This document shows, in pieces, positions 61,136 to 64,000 of a DNA stretch of 64,000 nt. A program made the position numbers and the translations under genes. Source of the stretch: Campylobacterales bacterium (GTDB lineage Bacteria; Campylobacterota; Campylobacteria; Campylobacterales; Sulfurimonadaceae); NCBI GenBank assembly GCA_026390165.1, contig JAPLGM010000016.1, positions 1-64,000 on the forward strand, given 5' to 3'. Every line of letters begins with the position of its first letter. The stretch's first letter is position 1. The notes under the pieces are model-generated. The model was not told where the DNA came from. It ran no database searches and saw only the letters and a list, made by a program, of their open reading frames with translations.

Positions 61136-63325
61136 CTATTTGTCTAAAGTGATGGAACCGAGAACTTCAAATTTCGCATTGGAGTCGATCTCTGCGTGAG
61201 AGAGTACAACGATATCAAGATTGAAACGTTCGAAAATTTCGGCAAGCGGGCGGCGAAGTTTGGGATCGACGATGATAATAATAGGTGAAATCCCTTTTTG
61301 CAAGAGTTCACTGGCTTTTGTACTGCTGGCTTGGATGAGACCGTTAATTTCCCCCACGTTGAGCATCAATTGACGATTACCGTCACGCTCTTGTGATTTT
61401 TCGAGGAGTCGTTGTTCGCTCATTGTCTCAAAAGTGAGGAGTTTGATAACCCCATCCGGACCTGAATAGAGTTGGGTGATAATACGGGCAAGTTTGGCGC
61501 GAACGTGTTCGGTAATCGTATCGACACTTTTGGTATATTCTGCCACATCTGCCATTGTCTCCAAAATCGTAATCATATCTTTGAGAGGGATACGCTCATG
61601 CAGTAGGGCTTTAAAGACCCGCTGGATGAGACCGATATTGGCGACTTTGAGCAAGTCATCGATGACAACAGGGTAATCTCCTTTAATCTTATCAATTAAT
61701 AGTTGTGTCTCTTGGCGTGTGAGAAGCTCTTCGGCGTATTTTTTGACCAATTCACTCATATGTGTCGAGATAACGGTGGAAGGATCAACGACCGTATAGC
61801 CGTTGATAATGGCATCCTCTTTGTGGTCAGGGAGAATCCAAAATGCATCGAGTCCAAATGCAGGTTCTTTGGTTGGTTCCCCCTCTATTTCGGCAATAGC
61901 CATACCGCTGTCCATAGCGAGAAAGCGGTCAGGCTGGATGAGCCCATCCCCAATCATTACCCCTTTGAGGAGAATCGAGTATTGGGTCGGTTTGAGATGA
62001 AGATTATCACGAATACGCACTTGAGGCATTAAAAATCCAAAATCAGAGGCAATTTTACGGCGCATTGATCGGATCCGTTCTAATAGATCCCCCCCCTGAT
62101 TACTATCGGCAAGGCGGATAAGCTGATACCCCAAGGTGAGTTCAAGCATCTCAATTTTGAGAATATCTTCAAGGGCAGCTTCTTCTTCTTTGGCAATCTC
62201 TTCATTCGATTTTTTACGCGGTGCTGTGGAAGGTGTTGCTCCCCCTTGCGCATCGACAGCTCCCGAGGCAGCTTTTTTAGCACCGGTTTCTGTTGGTGCC
62301 GTTAGCACAAAATCCCCCTTCTCGTATCGGTAGAGGGCATACCCAAGTCCTAAAAAAATCAAGCCGACAAATCCCATCGAAAGGGTTGGTAAACCGGGGG
62401 TGATAGCAAATAGCATCATAATTACCCCGACGATAATCATCACCTTGGCATTACCCATAAGTTGTTTGATACTTCCCTCGGCAAAGTTGCTTTGGTCATC
62501 ATTAGAACCACGGGTGATCATAATACCCGTTGCGGTGGAGATGATAAGGGCAGGTACTTGAGAGACTAAACCATCCCCGATGGTTAGAATAGTATAGGTT
62601 TGAGCACTTTGGGCGGCATCGAGATCAAACTGAAAAACTCCGATGAGAAATCCGCCAATAATATTAATAAAGGTGATGATGATCCCAGCAATCGCATCCC
62701 CTTTGATAAACTTGCTCGAACCGTCCATCGCCCCGTAGAAGCTGGCATCTTGTAAAATTGCTGCACGACGTTGTTTCGCTTCTGATTCTTCAATAAGACC
62801 GCTGTTGAGATCCGCATCAATTGCCATCTGTTTTCCGGGCATCGCATCAAGGGTAAAACGGGCTGCAACTTCGGCAACGCGCCCTGAACCTTTGGTAATA
62901 ACCATGAAGTTAATCAAAACCAATATAGTAAAGACGATAACTCCGATGACCATATTCCCCCCGACGACAAAATTCCCGAAGCTCGTAATGATGTCACTGA
63001 CCGCCTCAGGTCCTTCATGCCCTTTACTCAAAATCATACGGGTAGTGGCAATATTGAGAGAAAGCCTAAAAAGGGTGATAATCAACAATAAAGTAGGAAA
63101 TGTTGTCAGATCGGTGGGTTTTGGAATATAGAGTGAAATAAGCAAAATCAAAACAGATATGGAGATGACAATAGCGAGAAAAAAATCGAGCATTCCACTG
63201 GGAAGAGGGATGATGATGATCGCCAAAATCGTCATAACAAAGAAAACGACACTAAGATCCCGTGACGCAAAAATTGCCGATATAATCGATTGACTCGTAA
63301 AGGAGTTGTTTTTTGCTTTAGCCAA
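61136..63325 (-). CDS. flhA: Flagellar biosynthesis protein FlhA
   Basis: The 729-residue export-gate protein of the flagellar type III system. Eight hydrophobic helices occupy the first 340 residues, with the conserved family signature GRVAEVAARFTLDAMPGKQM near residue 150. A linker with alanine and proline (345-385) leads to the large cytoplasmic ring domain that docks chaperone-substrate complexes. It is read from the Rrf2 gene three bases upstream; the combination next to rpsO is shared with Campylobacter. Confidence 0.97.
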   Translation of the reverse strand: MAKAKNNSFTSQSIISAIFASRDLSVVFFVMTILAIIIIPLPSGMLDFFLAIVISISVLILLISLYIPKPTDLTTFPTLLLIITLFRLSLNIATTRMILSKGHEGPEAVSDIITSFGNFVVGGNMVIGVIVFTILVLINFMVITKGSGRVAEVAARFTLDAMPGKQMAIDADLNSGLIEESEAKQRRAAILQDASFYGAMDGSSKFIKGDAIAGIIITFINIIGGFLIGVFQFDLDAAQSAQTYTILTIGDGLVSQVPALIISTATGIMITRGSNDDQSNFAEGSIKQLMGNAKVMIIVGVIMMLFAITPGLPTLSMGFVGLIFLGLGYALYRYEKGDFVLTAPTETGAKKAASGAVDAQGGATPSTAPRKKSNEEIAKEEEAALEDILKIEMLELTLGYQLIRLADSNQGGDLLERIRSMRRKIASDFGFLMPQVRIRDNLHLKPTQYSILLKGVMIGDGLIQPDRFLAMDSGMAIAEIEGEPTKEPAFGLDAFWILPDHKEDAIINGYTVVDPSTVISTHMSELVKKYAEELLTRQETQLLIDKIKGDYPVVIDDLLKVANIGLIQRVFKALLHERIPLKDMITILETMADVAEYTKSVDTITEHVRAKLARIITQLYSGPDGVIKLLTFETMSEQRLLEKSQERDGNRQLMLNVGEINGLIQASSTKASELLQKGISPIIIIVDPKLRRPLAEIFERFNLDIVVLSHAEIDSNAKFEVLGSITLDK

Positions 63326-63328
63326 GTT

Positions 63329-63727
63329 TTACTCTTCTAAAATAGCTTCAAGAGTGAGTATCCCCAAAAATGCGTCTACTTTTCCTTGCAATCGATTGAG
63401 AAATGGCCACAATGAACACGTGCTTGCTTGTTTGGAGGGGCAATCTTCCTTGGTAGGAGAACAGTTAAAAACGGCAGGACTTTTCCCTTCAGCCGCCTCC
63501 ATTACGTCAAGGACGGTAATCTCACTACTTTTACGGGCAAGTTCAAACCCCCCGTTTACCCCTTTGAACGATTTTAAAATCCCTTTACGCGCAAGTGCTT
63601 GGAGAATTTTGGCTAAAAAACTTTTGGAAATATCGAGTTCACGCGAGAGAGTCTCCACATCAAGAGGATGTGATGCTTTGGATAAAATGATAAGCGACAA
63701 TAAAGCGTATTCACTCGCACGGGTCAT
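63329..63727 (-). CDS. Rrf2-family transcription regulator with cysteine cluster
   Basis: A 132-residue winged-helix regulator. The helix-turn-helix is LDVETLSRELDISKSFLAKILQALARKGILKSF (residues 22-55), followed by the GGFELA wing. Three cysteines (C-x6-C-x7-C in FNCSPTKEDCPSKQASTCSLW) form the likely iron-sulfur site, as in IscR/NsrR, so it may sense iron-sulfur status or nitric oxide. The ATG at 63727 gives the usual TRASEYALLSL opening. It is transcribed into flhA and faces rpsO. Confidence 0.9.
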   Translation of the reverse strand: MTRASEYALLSLIILSKASHPLDVETLSRELDISKSFLAKILQALARKGILKSFKGVNGGFELARKSSEITVLDVMEAAEGKSPAVFNCSPTKEDCPSKQASTCSLWPFLNRLQGKVDAFLGILTLEAILEE

Positions 63728-63820
63728 TAGCATTGTTGGGAATCCTTCTGTAAATAAGGAGAATATTATAGCTTTAAAAATATTAGAGAGAGTTTGAGAG
63801 GAAAAAAAGAGTTTTTTCGC

Positions 63821-63857
63821 TATACTTCCGATCCTGCTTTACAAGAGTTATCTTGTA
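63821..63857 (+). promoter_or_regulatory. rpsO promoter and leader hairpin
   Basis: TATACT (63821-63826) is a fair -10 box 64 bases before the rpsO ATG. The leader then holds a perfect 7-bp hairpin TACAAGA-GTTA-TCTTGTA (63840-63857). S15 represses its own translation through leader structures in several bacteria, so this hairpin could be part of such a site; that is inference. Confidence 0.45.
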
Positions 63858-63890
63858 TTAGTAAATTTAACTACCCATCAGGAGGCTATT

Positions 63891-64000
63891 ATGGCTTTAG
63901 ATACGGCTAAAAAAATCGAAATTATCAAAGAATTTCAACGAACAGAGGGTGATACCGGTTCAAGTGAAGTACAAATTGCGTTGCTTTCAAAGCGTATCAG
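63891..64000 (+). CDS. rpsO: 30S ribosomal protein S15 (partial, cut by window end)
   Basis: Only the first 36 codons are inside the window. They read [20 protein letters not shown] and continue [15 protein letters not shown], the typical S15 start that binds 16S rRNA early in 30S assembly. The ribosome binding site AGGAGG lies eight bases upstream. It is divergent from the Rrf2-flhA unit. Confidence 0.95.
   Translation, partial: MALDTAKKIEIIKEFQRTEGDTGSSEVQIALLSKRI

Overview
The window looks like a chromosomal piece of a free-living, nitrogen-fixing member of the Campylobacterota (epsilonproteobacteria), most like Sulfuricurvum or Sulfurimonas. This rests on several things visible here: a nifK gene at the left edge; a fused CcsB-CcsA cytochrome c maturation protein; FliO next to FliN and a CheX-like protein; the compact block glmU-coaBC-uppS-prepilin peptidase-lptF-truA; and an Rrf2 regulator plus flhA divergent from rpsO. 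The last two arrangements recall Campylobacter gene order. The genus is an inference from memory of gene order, not from a database search.

Layout. 1-5.3 kb: end of a nitrogenase operon (nifK) with hairpin modules on both sides, then small unknown genes, a higBA locus whose toxin is broken, a tandem pair of small cysteine proteins and a soluble zinc-domain chemoreceptor. 5.3-13.4 kb: a cache-domain diguanylate cyclase, a glycine-zipper lipoprotein, holA-dnaJ, recR, a multi-domain EAL protein and a haem-binding protein. 13.5-17.8 kb: methyltransferase, M15 peptidase, a dicluster ferredoxin, NUDIX, GNAT and unknown membrane proteins. 17.8-21.4 kb: an accessory patch with a REP/RAYT unit inserted beside a decapitated antitoxin, a BrnT-BrnA-like pair, structured intergenic repeats, and an ECF sigma factor facing two cysteine-rich metal-binding proteins through mirror-image promoters. 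21.4-30.9 kb: htpG, the truA-glmU operon and flagellar fliO-fliN-cheX. 31-43.1 kb: TauE exporter, uvrA, response regulator, HDOD protein, polA-gdhA, and a convergent porin / periplasmic binding protein / HD-GYP operon. 43.3-50.1 kb: ccsBA, an old-yellow-enzyme reductase and a copper P-type ATPase. 50.4-58.1 kb: a second accessory stretch holding a ParA-like ATPase + HEPN pair, a pentapeptide-repeat protein, an AAA/DUF4143 ATPase, a GGDEF-EAL protein, a pseudouridine synthase and an AAA ATPase + DUF3226 (TOPRIM-like) pair. 58.2-64 kb: ABC-F, DHH phosphoesterase, flhA, Rrf2 regulator and the start of rpsO.

How the genes work together. Four proteins make or break cyclic di-GMP (genes starting 5361, 10471, 41741 and 55577, the last two on the minus strand). 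With the HDOD protein, response regulator, chemoreceptor and flagellar genes they point to strong environmental control of motility. The nif-side ferredoxin has the Chromatium-type cysteine spacing expected of a nitrogenase electron donor. The two best candidates for little-described systems are the overlapping ParA-like/HEPN pair (50380-52060) and the overlapping ATPase/TOPRIM-like pair (56349-58146), both probably defence related. The clearest regulatory finding is the pair of divergent ECF promoters at 20461-20529.

I saw no tRNA, rRNA, CRISPR array or complete insertion sequence. No gene-free stretch exceeds about 290 bases; the longest (19600-19868, 46398-46684, 50104-50379) are described as features.
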